A stretch of 64,000 nucleotides of DNA from Zhengella sp020637775. Lineage in GTDB: Bacteria; Pseudomonadota; Alphaproteobacteria; Rhizobiales; Rhizobiaceae. The DNA is taken from contig NZ_JAWKWO010000002.1 of assembly GCF_041397485.1 (NCBI RefSeq), positions 694,274 to 758,273 of the forward strand. Reading direction: 5' to 3'. A model generated the notes under the pieces. It did not search any database. It was not told the DNA's origin and was given only the letters and a program-made list of their open reading frames with translations. A program made the translations under genes and the position numbers. Position 1 is the stretch's first letter, and the number at the start of each line of letters is the position of its first letter. Below are positions 9,410-18,925 of this stretch, in pieces.

Positions 9410-11065
9410 TCAGGCCAGTTCGCCGTTGAGCGCCTTGCGAATGAGGGCGCGCATCTCCGCGATGCCGTAAAGCGCGGTGAACGAGCCGAAGCGCGGTCCG
9501 CGTTCTTGCCCCAGCAGGACCTCATAGATCATCTGGAAGAAGGCGACAGAGACGCCAGGCCCGCCATCCGGACTGGTCTTCTTGTGATCCTGGTAGCGTT
9601 CGATGCCGCGGGCAACGTCCAGCGCCGCATCCTGGATTGCCGCGCCATCGGCGTCCGCCGGCAATGTTCCGAGCGAGGCTTCCAGCGTCTCCAGCGCGGC
9701 GCGTTCCACCGCGTCAGGAGAGCGGAAGGTCTTCGCCGGCAGCACGAAATCGTCGAAATAGCGGATAGCATAGCCCACCAGCTCGTCGAGCTTGGGATGC
9801 GTCTGCGCTGTCACGCCCGGCGCGTAGCGCGAGATGAAGCCCCACAGCACGTCCTTGTCATGGGCGTTGGAGGCGCTGACGAGGTTGAGCAGCATGGCGA
9901 AGCTGACCGGCATGTCGCCGGCCGGCGGATTGCCGCCATGGATATGCCAGACGGGATTGGCCAGCCGGTTGGCCTCGTCCTGGCGCTCATAGGCCGACAG
10001 GAACGTGAAATATTCGTCGACCGCGCGCGGAATGACGTCGAAATAGAGCCGCTTTGCCGTGCGCGGCTTCTGGAACATGTAGAGGGCCAGGCTTTCGGTG
10101 GGCGCATAGGCCAGCCATTCGTCGATGGTCAGGCCATTGCCTTTCGACTTGGAAATCTTCTCGCCCTTGTCGTCGAGAAAGAGTTCGTAGACGAAATGCT
10201 CCGGCGGACGCCCGCCAAGTGCCTTGCAGATGGCATCGTAGACCATCATGTTGGGGCCGTGGTCCTTGCCGAACATTTCGAAATCGACCCCCAGCGCTGC
10301 CCATCGCGCGCCGAAATCCGGCTTCCACTGCAATTTCACCTGGCCGCCGGTGACGCGCTGGGTGATTTCCTCGCCATCCTCGTCGAGATAGGTGATGGTG
10401 CCGTTGGCCGCATCCACCGCCTTCATCGGCACATAGAGCACGCGCCCCGTCTTGGGCGAGATCGGCAGGAAGGGCGAATAGGTCGCCCGCCGTTCCTCGC
10501 CAAGCGTGGGCAGCATGATGTCCATGATGGCGTCATAGCGCTCGGCGACGCGCAGCAGGATGTCGTCGAACCGGCCGGACTTGTAGTAGTCGGTTGCGCT
10601 GGCGAACTCGTAGTCGAAGCCGAACGTGTCGAGAAAGCGCCGCAGCATGGCATTGTTGTGATGGCCGAAACTGGGATGCTCGCCGCCAAACGGATTGGGA
10701 ACCACGGTCAGCGGCATGTGCAGATAGGGCTCCAGCGCCTTGCGGTCCGGCACGTTTTCCGGGATCTTGCGCATGCCGTCCATGTCGTCGGAAAAGCATA
10801 GCAGGCGTGTCGACACCGTGTCGCCGGTCAGCACGCGAAAGGCATTGCGCACCATCGTCGTGCGCGCCACTTCGCCGAATGTGCCGATATGCGGCAGGCC
10901 GGAGGGGCCATAGCCGGTCTCGAACAGGACCTCGGCCGGGTAGCCCGTCTTCTCGTACCGTTTGATGATCTTGCGCGCTTCCTCGAAGGGCCAGGCCTTG
11001 CTTGTCTGGGCAGCCGTTGTGAGGGCCTGGGTGAGGCCGGGCGAGAGGGGCGTTGACGCGGTCAT
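9410..11065 (-). CDS. lysK: Lysyl-tRNA synthetase, class I
   Basis: A 551-residue class I LysRS, the archaeal-type enzyme used by many alphaproteobacteria instead of class II LysS. It charges tRNA-Lys with lysine. The HIGH-type signature reads PHIGTFGEVART near residue 55, and the KMSKS-type signature reads KISKSKGN near residue 280. Both confirm a Rossmann-type class I catalytic core. Length is normal. Start ATG at 11065 gives MTASTPLSPGLTQAL. It is transcribed away from the TerB-like gene and convergent with the PHA-type gene. Confidence 0.95.
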   Translation of the reverse strand: MTASTPLSPGLTQALTTAAQTSKAWPFEEARKIIKRYEKTGYPAEVLFETGYGPSGLPHIGTFGEVARTTMVRNAFRVLTGDTVSTRLLCFSDDMDGMRKIPENVPDRKALEPYLHMPLTVVPNPFGGEHPSFGHHNNAMLRRFLDTFGFDYEFASATDYYKSGRFDDILLRVAERYDAIMDIMLPTLGEERRATYSPFLPISPKTGRVLYVPMKAVDAANGTITYLDEDGEEITQRVTGGQVKLQWKPDFGARWAALGVDFEMFGKDHGPNMMVYDAICKALGGRPPEHFVYELFLDDKGEKISKSKGNGLTIDEWLAYAPTESLALYMFQKPRTAKRLYFDVIPRAVDEYFTFLSAYERQDEANRLANPVWHIHGGNPPAGDMPVSFAMLLNLVSASNAHDKDVLWGFISRYAPGVTAQTHPKLDELVGYAIRYFDDFVLPAKTFRSPDAVERAALETLEASLGTLPADADGAAIQDAALDVARGIERYQDHKKTSPDGGPGVSVAFFQMIYEVLLGQERGPRFGSFTALYGIAEMRALIRKALNGELA

Positions 11066-11228
11066 GGGACGGGGGCGCTCCGGTTGCGCTGCGTTGCTTC
11101 ATATCAGGATGCGCGGACCCTGATATTGAAGTGGCGGGCAGGGGTCAATCGGCGGCTCCGGAATTTGCTTGCGTCTGCCCTTTGCAAATCCTACCTATGC
11201 GGCGATTTGAATTGATCAGGAGTTGAAG

Positions 11229-11642
11229 ATGAGCCTGCTCGCGACACAGGATGCACTGGTCTATGTCATGGTGGTCATGTCGGCGGTGGACCGCTCCATG
11301 TCGGATGACGAGATGAAGCGGATCGGCAATCTCATCGAAACGCTGCCGGTGTTCCGGGGCTACGGCGAAGACCGGCTTATCTCGGCAACGCGCGTCTGCC
11401 GGGAACTGTTGCAGTCCGACGACGGGCTCGACCGCATCTTCGACATCGTTTCGGAATCCGTGCCGCACCGCCTGCGCGACACCGCCTATGCCATGGCCGT
11501 CGAGGTGGCCGCCGCCGACCTGCATGTCGAGCAGGAGGAACTGCGCTTCCTGCAGATGCTGCGCGACCGCCTCGGTCTCGACAAGCTGACCGTGGCGGCC
11601 ATCGAGCGCGGCGCACAGGCACGCTTTCGCACCGTGGAGTGA
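11229..11642 (+). CDS. TerB-family (tellurite resistance-like) small helical protein
   Basis: A 137-residue mostly helical protein. It has the TerB-like layout of two acidic helical repeats: YVMVVMSAVDRSMSDDEMKRI near residues 14-34, and AMAVEVAAADLHVEQEELRFL near residues 88-108. The repeated D-x3-D/E-E pattern binds metal in TerB. The start at 11229 is chosen because AGGAG lies six bases upstream. These stand-alone TerB proteins are widespread in Rhizobiales and their function is not known. Divergent from lysK. Confidence 0.75.
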   Translation: MSLLATQDALVYVMVVMSAVDRSMSDDEMKRIGNLIETLPVFRGYGEDRLISATRVCRELLQSDDGLDRIFDIVSESVPHRLRDTAYAMAVEVAAADLHVEQEELRFLQMLRDRLGLDKLTVAAIERGAQARFRTVE

Positions 11643-11742
11643 CCGGAAGGCCGTTCCACCGGCCAATTCACCTCAACGTGACTTGCCCGTGTGCGCCGGA
11701 TTTTCCAAAGCAGCAGGCACCGGACATCGAGGGTGAAACATC

Positions 11743-12600
11743 ATGCTTCTGTCGCTTCCCGAGCCCGTCATCCGTTTCGGCGCCTTCGCATCCGTGTTTG
11801 CGGTCATGGCGCTGTTCGAGCTCTGGTCGCCGCGTCTGGCGCGTCCGGAAATGGTCGGTGCCTGGAAGGGCCGGCGCTGGTTTGCCAACCTGTCCATGGC
11901 CGTTTTGTCCACCCTGGTCCTGCGGCTTGTCTTTCCCGCTGCCGCCGTCGGCACCGCGCTCTGGACGCAGGCGCAGGGCTGGGGCCTGTTTCCCGCCCTC
12001 GGTCTGTCGCCGCTTGTCGCCGGCATCCTGGCCTTCCTGATGCTTGATTTCGCCGTTTGGCTGGAGCATTGGGCAAGCCACAAGATCCCGCTTCTTTGGC
12101 GCATCCACCGCATGCACCATGCCGACAACGGCTTCGACCTGACCACGGCGCTGCGGTTTCATCCGGCGGAAATCCTGCTTTCCATGGTCTGGAAGGCTGC
12201 CATCGTCGTGCTGCTGGGCCCGCCCGTCGTCGCCGTCCTGGTCTTCGAGATCGTGCTCAATGCCACGGCCATGTTCAATCATGCCAATGCCCGGTTGCCG
12301 CTGAAACTCGACCGTGTGATGCGGCTTTTTCTCGTCACGCCGGACATGCACCGCGTGCATCATTCGTCCTGGCAGCCGGAAACCGATTCCAACTACGGTT
12401 TCAACCTGCCGGTATGGGACCGTCTGTTCGGCACCTACCGGGATCAGCCGCGGGCGGGCCATGACGGGATGACCATCGGCCTTGACGACTATCGCGGGCC
12501 GGCCACGGCGAGCCTGCCATGGGCGCTCATGCTGCCGTTCCGCCGGTCGGGCTATCGCGTCGGCCTGCCCGAGGCTCAGAAAAAGCCGACAGGGAAATAG
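11743..12600 (+). CDS. Sterol desaturase family membrane hydroxylase
   Basis: A 285-residue integral membrane protein of the fatty acid hydroxylase superfamily. Three to four transmembrane stretches lie in the first 160 residues. The di-iron His clusters are visible: LEHWASHKIPLLWRIHRMHH around residues 107-126, FNHAN around 183, and HRVHHSSW around 205. Substrate may be a sterol-like or other lipid, as in the bacterial paralogues. Its 3' end overlaps the convergent downstream gene by 25 bases. Confidence 0.9.
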   Translation: MLLSLPEPVIRFGAFASVFAVMALFELWSPRLARPEMVGAWKGRRWFANLSMAVLSTLVLRLVFPAAAVGTALWTQAQGWGLFPALGLSPLVAGILAFLMLDFAVWLEHWASHKIPLLWRIHRMHHADNGFDLTTALRFHPAEILLSMVWKAAIVVLLGPPVVAVLVFEIVLNATAMFNHANARLPLKLDRVMRLFLVTPDMHRVHHSSWQPETDSNYGFNLPVWDRLFGTYRDQPRAGHDGMTIGLDDYRGPATASLPWALMLPFRRSGYRVGLPEAQKKPTGK

Positions 12601-13463
12601 CGTAGATACAATTCGTTCAGGACGCCCTTGGCGGAGAGCTGTTTCAGGGCTTGCTCCAGCGCGGGCGCCAGCTTGTCCTGACGCGCATCCACCGCGATGC
12701 GGTGACCCGTGCCCAGCAGGTCGGGCGCATAATAGGCACCGCCGGAAAACATGCAGCATGCCTGTGCGCCGGTGCCACCAAGCCAGAACGACAGGCGCAT
12801 GCCGTCGGAAAACACCGCGTCGGTCTTGCCGTCCCTGAGGTCCTGGGTCATCCAGGCCTCGCGCGAATAGACGACCGGTTGCGCGTCGGGAAACCAGGCC
12901 CGCAACATTTGCTCATGTGCCGAGCCGGACAGGACACCGACGCGTTTGCCGGCGAGCGTGGCGGCCAGCGGTTCTTCCAGCGCGGCCTCGCGCCGGGTCG
13001 CGAAGCGGGCGGGCAGCGGGAAATAGGCGCGTGTGAGGGCAATACCCTCCATCGTGTCGTCGGCGGGCAGGCCGCTGAGCACGGCATCGCCCTGGCCGGA
13101 TCGCAGCGCACCGGGCAATTCGCCCCAGGGAAGGCCCTGGATCTGGCATTTGTCCAGCATGTCCATCTCGCGGCACAAGGCATGTGCGAGATCGACATGA
13201 AAGCCGGTCAGCCGGCCGTTTCCGTCAAGGAAACTGAAAGGCGGAAAATCAACCATGACGAGAAACCGGAGGCGGCTGGTCTCGCCAAGGGTGACGGCCG
13301 GAAGCCTTTCGCGGCTGTCCCAGAGTGCCGGGAATCCGTTCGCGCGTGCACTGGTCTGTGCAGGCAATGACAGGGCCAGTGCCAGCGCGATGGCCTGCCA
13401 CGCCCGTGGCGATGTCTTCTGTTGCAAGAAAAGAATCCTCCGGTCGCGCAATGCTTCTGGCAA
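12576..13463 (-). CDS. Periplasmic solute-binding protein (family 3 type)
   Basis: A 295-residue protein with an N-terminal signal sequence (AIALALALSLPAQTSARA) after a charged leader. It then has the bacterial extracellular family-3 binding fold: FPPFSFLDGNGRLTGFHVDLAHALC, then a second lobe with GKRVGVLSGSAHEQML and a closing LKQLSAKGVLNELYLRYFP. Such proteins bind amino acids or related solutes. No permease genes are adjacent, so it is an orphan. The exact start is uncertain because several in-frame starts precede the signal peptide. Confidence 0.8.
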   Translation of the reverse strand: MPEALRDRRILFLQQKTSPRAWQAIALALALSLPAQTSARANGFPALWDSRERLPAVTLGETSRLRFLVMVDFPPFSFLDGNGRLTGFHVDLAHALCREMDMLDKCQIQGLPWGELPGALRSGQGDAVLSGLPADDTMEGIALTRAYFPLPARFATRREAALEEPLAATLAGKRVGVLSGSAHEQMLRAWFPDAQPVVYSREAWMTQDLRDGKTDAVFSDGMRLSFWLGGTGAQACCMFSGGAYYAPDLLGTGHRIAVDARQDKLAPALEQALKQLSAKGVLNELYLRYFPVGFF

Positions 13464-13629
13464 GCATAGGGCTTGCGTCTGGCCCGGATCAATAGCAGGC
13501 GCCGGCGGGTGAGGCGACCGCTTCCGGACACGTTCGCGTGACGCAACCGTGGATTTATGGAAAGTTAAGACGCACCCTGTTTAAATGGTTGTGTGTGCTG
13601 TGCGAATAAAATGTCAGGGGGCGAAATGG

Positions 13630-14364
13630 ATGGGTAGCAGGCTGTTTGACGATACGCTGAACCATATCGGCTGGATCGACAAGGCGGGCAATGCTCAGGA
13701 AGTCTGCGACCGGTTGCTGGGAATTACGGCGCGTTTCGGGCTGGATCGCATGATCGTCGGGACGCAGGCCGCGCTGAACGAGACCGCGCGCAGCGAGAAC
13801 GCGGATATCCTGCAAAGCGGATGGCCGGAGTCCTGGGTCGAGCGCTATCTGAACCGCGACTATGCCCGCATCAGCCTCGTCGTGCGCTACGCAAAGCGGA
13901 CCATGCGGCCGTTCGACTGGAACGAGGCAACCGAAGCCGCCGGCAGGCGCCATCCCGGCAACGCCGTGATGGAGGAAATCTCGCAATTCGGCATCCGGAG
14001 GGGAATCTCGGTCCCTTCGATCACCTCGCAAGGCTTGCCGGCCCTGCTTTCGCTCGGCGGCGAGGCGATGGAACTGGCCGAAAGGGAATTCAGCATGGTT
14101 TCGCTGATCTCGACCTATGCCATGGAAAAGGCGATCCGTCTGGCCCAGGGAAGTCGTGTCGGGCGCTTCGCCCGTTTGACGCAACGCGAGGCGGAGTGCA
14201 TTCGCTGGGCAGCGGAAGGCAAGAGCGAATGGGAAATCTCACGCATCCTCGGCATCTCCGAGCATACATCCGAGAAGCACCTGCTCAGTGCGAAGACGAA
14301 GCTCGGTGCCGTCAACCGGACCCAGGCGGTCGCCATGGCCATCCGTGAAGGCTATATTACGTGA
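13630..14364 (+). CDS. LuxR-type transcriptional regulator with autoinducer-binding-like domain
   Basis: A 244-residue regulator. Residues about 10-165 have the AHL-receptor layout (GWPESWVERYLNRDY, then RPFDW). Residues 175-244 are a GerE helix-turn-helix (LTQREAECIRWAAEGKSEWE, LGISEHTSEKHLLSAKTKLG). The ATG at 13630 is favoured by the AGGGGGCG stretch upstream. By eye the Asp-Pro that normally contacts the acyl-homoserine lactone is replaced by Ser-Leu. No luxI-type synthase is in the window, so it looks like a LuxR solo of unknown ligand. Confidence 0.85.
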   Translation: MGSRLFDDTLNHIGWIDKAGNAQEVCDRLLGITARFGLDRMIVGTQAALNETARSENADILQSGWPESWVERYLNRDYARISLVVRYAKRTMRPFDWNEATEAAGRRHPGNAVMEEISQFGIRRGISVPSITSQGLPALLSLGGEAMELAEREFSMVSLISTYAMEKAIRLAQGSRVGRFARLTQREAECIRWAAEGKSEWEISRILGISEHTSEKHLLSAKTKLGAVNRTQAVAMAIREGYIT

Positions 14365-14416
14365 TCGCACCATTTCGACAGCTCTGCGGAGCATTAGGTT
14401 AGGCTCGCAACATGGG

Positions 14417-14653
14417 GTGGTGGGCTTGCGAGACAATCCGGTGAATGAAGCAAGGTTCGACAAGCGGCAGTCCGGCTTTGAACAGGCGGCGCCCGGCGGC
14501 GAAGAAGCGTCTGGCCGGGAGCCAGGCCGTGACGGCGCTTTCAGCCGGTCGCAGGAAGGCGTGGTGCAGGATCCGTCACCTTCCGGCAGACACGGCATCC
14601 GCAAGCGCGATATCCTGCGCAAGCTGGCGCGTTTTCTTTCCCCTTCCATCTGA
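14417..14653 (+). CDS. Possible small protein upstream of glycosyltransferase
   Basis: An open frame of up to 78 codons with GTG starts at 14417, 14420 and 14441. It ends nine bases before the glycosyltransferase start, with a basic tail (GIRKRDILRKLARFLSPSI). No family is recognised. Position and spacing suggest a translated leader gene, but there is no strong ribosome site and the composition is low-complexity. It may not be a gene. Confidence 0.3.
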   Translation: MVGLRDNPVNEARFDKRQSGFEQAAPGGEEASGREPGRDGAFSRSQEGVVQDPSPSGRHGIRKRDILRKLARFLSPSI

Positions 14654-14661
14654 CCGCTGCC

Positions 14662-16557
14662 ATGCGGCTCGCCGATACCGGCCCCGGGGAGGCAGCCAGG
14701 CTGCATCCGGAGTCGGTTCGCCTTGTCGGCATATTCAGCCGTGCGGGCATAGCCCCGCGTGACACGGTCGCGCTCATGCATCGCGCGGCGCGCAATGGAA
14801 CGACCATCCAGCGTGAATTTCTGGCCTCGCCGAGTGTCGATGATGTGCGCTATTTTCATGCCATGGCCAGCGAACTCGGCCTTGCCTTCACCGACCATGT
14901 CGAACCGGATCGCCTGATCCACGTGTCCGGCGGCCCGGCCGCGCTCTCGCGCCCGCCGCATGAAGGCACGGCGTATTACAGGGGCGAAGGCGGTGCGGTC
15001 GAGACCCTGGTATCACCCGACATCTCCGATCTGCCCACCCTGCAGGCACTCAGGCAGGCCGGCGCCGAGCGGTTCTCATCCCTGACCGTGGTCGCCCCCG
15101 GCCGCCTTCGTGAGGCGCTCTTGAAGCGCTACGCCGGCGCGCTGCGCAGGCGGAGCACAGGCCGGCTGTTCGCGGCCCGGCCGGACCTGTCCGCGCGGCT
15201 GGTCTCCAACACCTGGCAAAGCTTTGCGGCAGGCTTGCTCGCCGGCGGATTGCCGGCCGGTTTCCTGCTGGCGCCGCAGGCCACATTGTCCCTCGTTCAC
15301 GCCCTTTCCAGTCTTTTCTTCCTTTCATGCCTCGTCCTGCGCGCTCTGGCGATCGGGACGGCCCGCACACGCCGTCCCGCGCCGCTGATGCCTGTCGATC
15401 CGGCACTGCTCCCGACCTACAGCGTTCTCGTCGCCGCCTACCGGGAAGCGGCGGTTGTCGGTGAATTGCTGGTCAATCTGAACCAGTTGCGCTGGCCTCG
15501 GTCCAAGCTGGATATCAAGATCATATGCGAGGCCGGGGACGAGGAAACGCTTGCCGCGATCCACGCGCACCCGCTTGCCGGAACCGTCGAGGTGATCGTG
15601 GTGCCGCCCGGCGGCCCGCGAACGAAGCCCAACGCCCTGGCCTATGCCCTCGGTGTGACCCATGGCGAATTTCTCGTCCTGTACGATGCAGAAGACCGGC
15701 CGCATCCCGAACAATTGCTGGAAGCCTGGCAGGCATTCCAGGCGGCGAAGCCGGATGTCGCCTGTGTTCAGGCGCCCCTCTTCGTGCGCAATGGCTCGGC
15801 CAACTGGCTGACATCCATGTTTGCACTGGAATATGCGGCCTTGTTCCGCGGGCTTCTGCCCTGGCTTGCCCGGCGCGGGCATTTCCTGCCCCTGGGCGGG
15901 ACATCAAACCACTTCCGCCGGTCCGTCCTCGACGAGGTCATGGGCTGGGACCCCTACAATGTGACCGAGGATGCGGATCTGGGCGTGCGGCTGGTGCGTT
16001 CCGGCTATCGCGCGACCATGATCGAACGGCCGACACTCGAGGACGCGCCCGGAAACCTCGGCGACTGGCGCGGCCAGCGCACCCGCTGGCTGAAGGGCTG
16101 GATGCAGTGCTGGCTGGTCCACATGCGCCATCCGCTCCGGCTGGCCCGCGAATGCGGCATGGCCGATTTCCTCATCGTGCAGGTTTTCCTGCTGGGCATC
16201 GTGTTTTGCGCGCTGGTTCATCCGGTGATCTATGGCACGGTCCTGCTTCATCTGGCTGGCATCCTCGACATGCCGGCAAGCCCGGCCCTCGGGCTTTGGT
16301 ATCTCGACATGGGAATCATGCTGTCGGCCTATGCCGTCCATTTCTTCCTGGGGTGCAAGGCCATGTCGCCACCGGAACGCAAGCGCCTGTCCTGGCACTG
16401 TCTATGCCTGCCGCTCTACTGGCTCATGCAGTCATGGGCCGCCTGGTGCGCATTGCATGAACTGGTTCGCGCGCCCCACTACTGGGCCAAGACCCCGCAC
16501 CGCCCGGCTTCGGTCAGGCCTTTCCCCGTTTTTCGAGGAATGCCGCGCCGGACATGA
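14662..16557 (+). CDS. Membrane glycosyltransferase, GT2/cellulose-synthase-like, with N-terminal regulatory-like domain
   Basis: A 631-residue protein. Residues 1-170 resemble the N-terminal domain of type II secretion/MshE ATPases. Two transmembrane helices follow (about 180-225). A processive GT2 catalytic domain then shows YDAEDRPHPEQL, TEDADLGVRL and the acceptor-site QRTRWLKGW (Q-x-x-R-W), followed by four or more C-terminal membrane helices. It probably polymerises or exports a surface polysaccharide. The GspE-like N-terminus is a candidate nucleotide-signal sensing module (inference). Its 3' end overlaps the convergent PPK2 gene by 44 bases. Confidence 0.85.
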   Translation: MRLADTGPGEAARLHPESVRLVGIFSRAGIAPRDTVALMHRAARNGTTIQREFLASPSVDDVRYFHAMASELGLAFTDHVEPDRLIHVSGGPAALSRPPHEGTAYYRGEGGAVETLVSPDISDLPTLQALRQAGAERFSSLTVVAPGRLREALLKRYAGALRRRSTGRLFAARPDLSARLVSNTWQSFAAGLLAGGLPAGFLLAPQATLSLVHALSSLFFLSCLVLRALAIGTARTRRPAPLMPVDPALLPTYSVLVAAYREAAVVGELLVNLNQLRWPRSKLDIKIICEAGDEETLAAIHAHPLAGTVEVIVVPPGGPRTKPNALAYALGVTHGEFLVLYDAEDRPHPEQLLEAWQAFQAAKPDVACVQAPLFVRNGSANWLTSMFALEYAALFRGLLPWLARRGHFLPLGGTSNHFRRSVLDEVMGWDPYNVTEDADLGVRLVRSGYRATMIERPTLEDAPGNLGDWRGQRTRWLKGWMQCWLVHMRHPLRLARECGMADFLIVQVFLLGIVFCALVHPVIYGTVLLHLAGILDMPASPALGLWYLDMGIMLSAYAVHFFLGCKAMSPPERKRLSWHCLCLPLYWLMQSWAAWCALHELVRAPHYWAKTPHRPASVRPFPVFRGMPRRT

Positions 16558-17434
16558 TGACCGCCTCGTCCGGTTCACCGAGCCGCGCTTCGTCGCGTTC
16601 CGGGAAATCGATCGCACGCAGGACGTGGCGTATGATCTCGATCCGGGCGCGCCGTTTGTCATTCGCCCGCACCACGGTCCAAGGGGCATGTCCGGTATCG
16701 GTCTTTTCCAGCATGGCGTCGCGATGCTGCGTATAGGCATCCCACTTGGTGATGCCGGCAATGTCGATGGGCGAGAACTTCCAGTATTTCAGCCGGCTGT
16801 GGACCCGGTCGTGAAACCGCTTGAGTTGCGTCTCCTGGCCGATGTTGAGCCAGAACTTGAACAGATGAATGCCCTCCTCCGAGATCATGCGCTCGAAATC
16901 GGGCACGTCATCGAGGAATTTCAGATACTCCGTGGTCGTGCAAAAACCCATGACCGGTTCGACGACGGCGCGATTGTACCAGGACCGGTCGAAGGTGACG
17001 ATCTCGCCCGCCGTGGGGAAATGCACCACGTAGCGCTGGAAATACCATTGCTGGCGTTCGGTCTCCGTGGGTTTGGAAAGGGCGACATTGCGTGTGTGGC
17101 GCGGGTTGAGAAACTGGCGGAAGGCCGAGATGGAGCCGCCCTTGCCGGCCGCGTCGCGCCCCTCGAAAAGCAGCATCACGCGGTGGCCCGATGTCTGCAG
17201 CCAGGCCTGCATCTTGACCAGTTCCTCCTGCAGCGCCTCCAGGGTCTTGTCGTAGACCTTCCGGTCAAGCTTGTCCTCATGGGGATAGCCGCCGGCGGTC
17301 ATCACATTGTCTTTCACCCAATCCGGCAGCTCCGGGTCGCCGATGTCGAACACGCGTTGATGGCCGTCCACCTCGATTGAAACCGGTTTCAGTTCCGTGC
17401 CGCCAATATGGCTGAGACGCTTTCCCATTGTCAT
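16514..17434 (-). CDS. ppk2: Polyphosphate kinase 2 (PPK2 class I)
   Basis: A 306-residue single-domain PPK2, which transfers phosphate between polyphosphate and nucleoside diphosphates. Walker A is MLLFEGRDAAGKGGSI, Walker B is VTFDRSWYNRAVVEPVMGF, and the lid region has NDKRRARIEIIRHVL. The start giving MTMGKRLSHIGG (17434) is chosen because it yields the usual PPK2 length. The longer open frame upstream has no family-like sequence. It diverges from phoR, so polyphosphate metabolism and the phosphate sensor share a promoter region. Confidence 0.93.
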   Translation of the reverse strand: MTMGKRLSHIGGTELKPVSIEVDGHQRVFDIGDPELPDWVKDNVMTAGGYPHEDKLDRKVYDKTLEALQEELVKMQAWLQTSGHRVMLLFEGRDAAGKGGSISAFRQFLNPRHTRNVALSKPTETERQQWYFQRYVVHFPTAGEIVTFDRSWYNRAVVEPVMGFCTTTEYLKFLDDVPDFERMISEEGIHLFKFWLNIGQETQLKRFHDRVHSRLKYWKFSPIDIAGITKWDAYTQHRDAMLEKTDTGHAPWTVVRANDKRRARIEIIRHVLRAIDFPERDEARLGEPDEAVIMSGAAFLEKRGKA

Positions 17435-17543
17435 CAAACCTTCATTCAAACAAAACAAGGAAGCTGATCTTTGCCCCAAACGGTTCGCGATGGAAACCGG
17501 GGCCGGGCAGGCGGCGCCATTGGCTGCGGCCGGAAAGGAAATC

Positions 17544-18767
17544 ATGCGACGACTTGCCGATCCCTGGCGTGCCACGGTCTTTCTGCTTCTTGCCGGCCTT
17601 GTTTCATTCTGGCTGAGTGCCACGCGCCCGGGCTATGCGGCCGCCGGTATGCTGCTCGTGATCCTTGTCGCCATTTACCAGATCCTGCGGTTGTCGGCGG
17701 AAAGGCGCGAAACGAAGGCACCGCCAGTGGTGCTCGAACCTGCCGGCGATGACGAAGTGCGCCGTTTCGCCGATGCGATGCCCGATCCGCTTGTCGTTTT
17801 CGGCCGAAATGCCGAAGTGGTCTTCGCGAACCAGGCGGCCCGTGAGGTTTTCGGTGAATTCCGGCGCGGGGCGTCCTTCCGGCTGCGCTTCCGCACCGCT
17901 GAGATGATGGATCTTGTCGATCATGTCTTGAAGGACGGCAAGCCGCGCGCCACCGACTATTCCGAGCGTTCGCCGCTGGAGCGCCGCTTCCGTGTCACCG
18001 CAAGCCCGCTTGCCGGCACGCCCGGCCATTTCCTGGCCACCTTTTCCGACCGGACGGAAGTCTGGCGCATGGAGCGCATGCGCTCCGATTTCATCGCCAA
18101 TGCAAGCCATGAGCTGCGCACGCCCCTTGCCTCGGTGTCCGGCTTCATCGAGACGTTGCGCGGTCCGGCAAGGGACGATGCGAAGGCACGCGAGCGGTTC
18201 CTTGGCATCATGCAGAGCCAGACCGACCGCATGGCACGCCTGATCGACGACTTGCTGTCATTGTCGCGTCTTGAAATGAAGCCAGTCTTGCGCAGTCGGC
18301 AACCGGTCGATCTCGCATCCCTCGTGGAGCGCCTGATCGGCTCGCTGTCGCATCTGGCGGGCGAAAGCGGTGTGGAGATCAGCAGCCGGTGGGACGCGGC
18401 CCCACGCATGGTCTCCGGCGAGGAGGATGAATTGTTTCAGGTTTTTGAAAACCTGCTGGCCAATGCCTGCAAATATGGCGGCAGCGGCGGCCGTGTCGAT
18501 GTGACCGCATCGCCTGCCAGCATGGACGGAAAGCCCGCCGTCGCGGTCGCCATCCGCGATTACGGCAAGGGAATTGCCAGGGAGCATCTTCCGCGGATCA
18601 CCGAGCGCTTCTACCGCGTTGACGCCGACGAGAGCCGGCTGCGCAAGGGCACTGGCCTCGGGCTCGCCATCGTCAAGCACATCGTGGCCCGTCACAGCGG
18701 CCAGTTGCGCATTGAATCGGAACCGGGCCAGGGATCGACCTTCACCGTAGTGCTCCCGCTGGCCTGA
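17544..18767 (+). CDS. phoR: Phosphate regulon sensor histidine kinase
   Basis: A 407-residue membrane kinase. Two transmembrane helices lie in residues 8-50, and a PAS-like sensor follows (FADAMPDPLVVFGRNAEVVF). The HisKA phospho-acceptor motif is NASHELRTPLASVSGFIETL, and the HATPase domain shows DELFQVFENLLANACKYG, a GKGIA box and GTGLGLAIVKHI. The architecture and the phoU neighbour support PhoR, the low-phosphate sensor paired with PhoB. The ATG at 17544 is preceded by GGAAAGGA and starts just before the first membrane helix. The usual pst genes are absent from this locus. Confidence 0.88.
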   Translation: MRRLADPWRATVFLLLAGLVSFWLSATRPGYAAAGMLLVILVAIYQILRLSAERRETKAPPVVLEPAGDDEVRRFADAMPDPLVVFGRNAEVVFANQAAREVFGEFRRGASFRLRFRTAEMMDLVDHVLKDGKPRATDYSERSPLERRFRVTASPLAGTPGHFLATFSDRTEVWRMERMRSDFIANASHELRTPLASVSGFIETLRGPARDDAKARERFLGIMQSQTDRMARLIDDLLSLSRLEMKPVLRSRQPVDLASLVERLIGSLSHLAGESGVEISSRWDAAPRMVSGEEDELFQVFENLLANACKYGGSGGRVDVTASPASMDGKPAVAVAIRDYGKGIAREHLPRITERFYRVDADESRLRKGTGLGLAIVKHIVARHSGQLRIESEPGQGSTFTVVLPLA

Positions 18768-18925
18768 TCCCCTGCCGCCGGCCTGTCTGTTTGCCATGCA
18801 TGCATTTTATAGCAGGCGGCAGGAAACAGGTATCGCACGACAAGTCCGGCAAAACATGTTAGCCGGTTATTCAAATGGAGCGAGTTTCGCGACGAAAGCA
18901 TCCATGGGAGGAAACAGGTTTTCAA

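Noticed and set aside
17435..17623. N-terminal extension of PPK2
   Set aside because: The 63 extra codons lack PPK2-like sequence and would overlap the 5' region of phoR; the shorter start gives normal length.
18768..18925. Pho box upstream of phoU
   Set aside because: Only one CTGTC-like half-site near 18783 is visible, without the second repeat expected 11 bases on.
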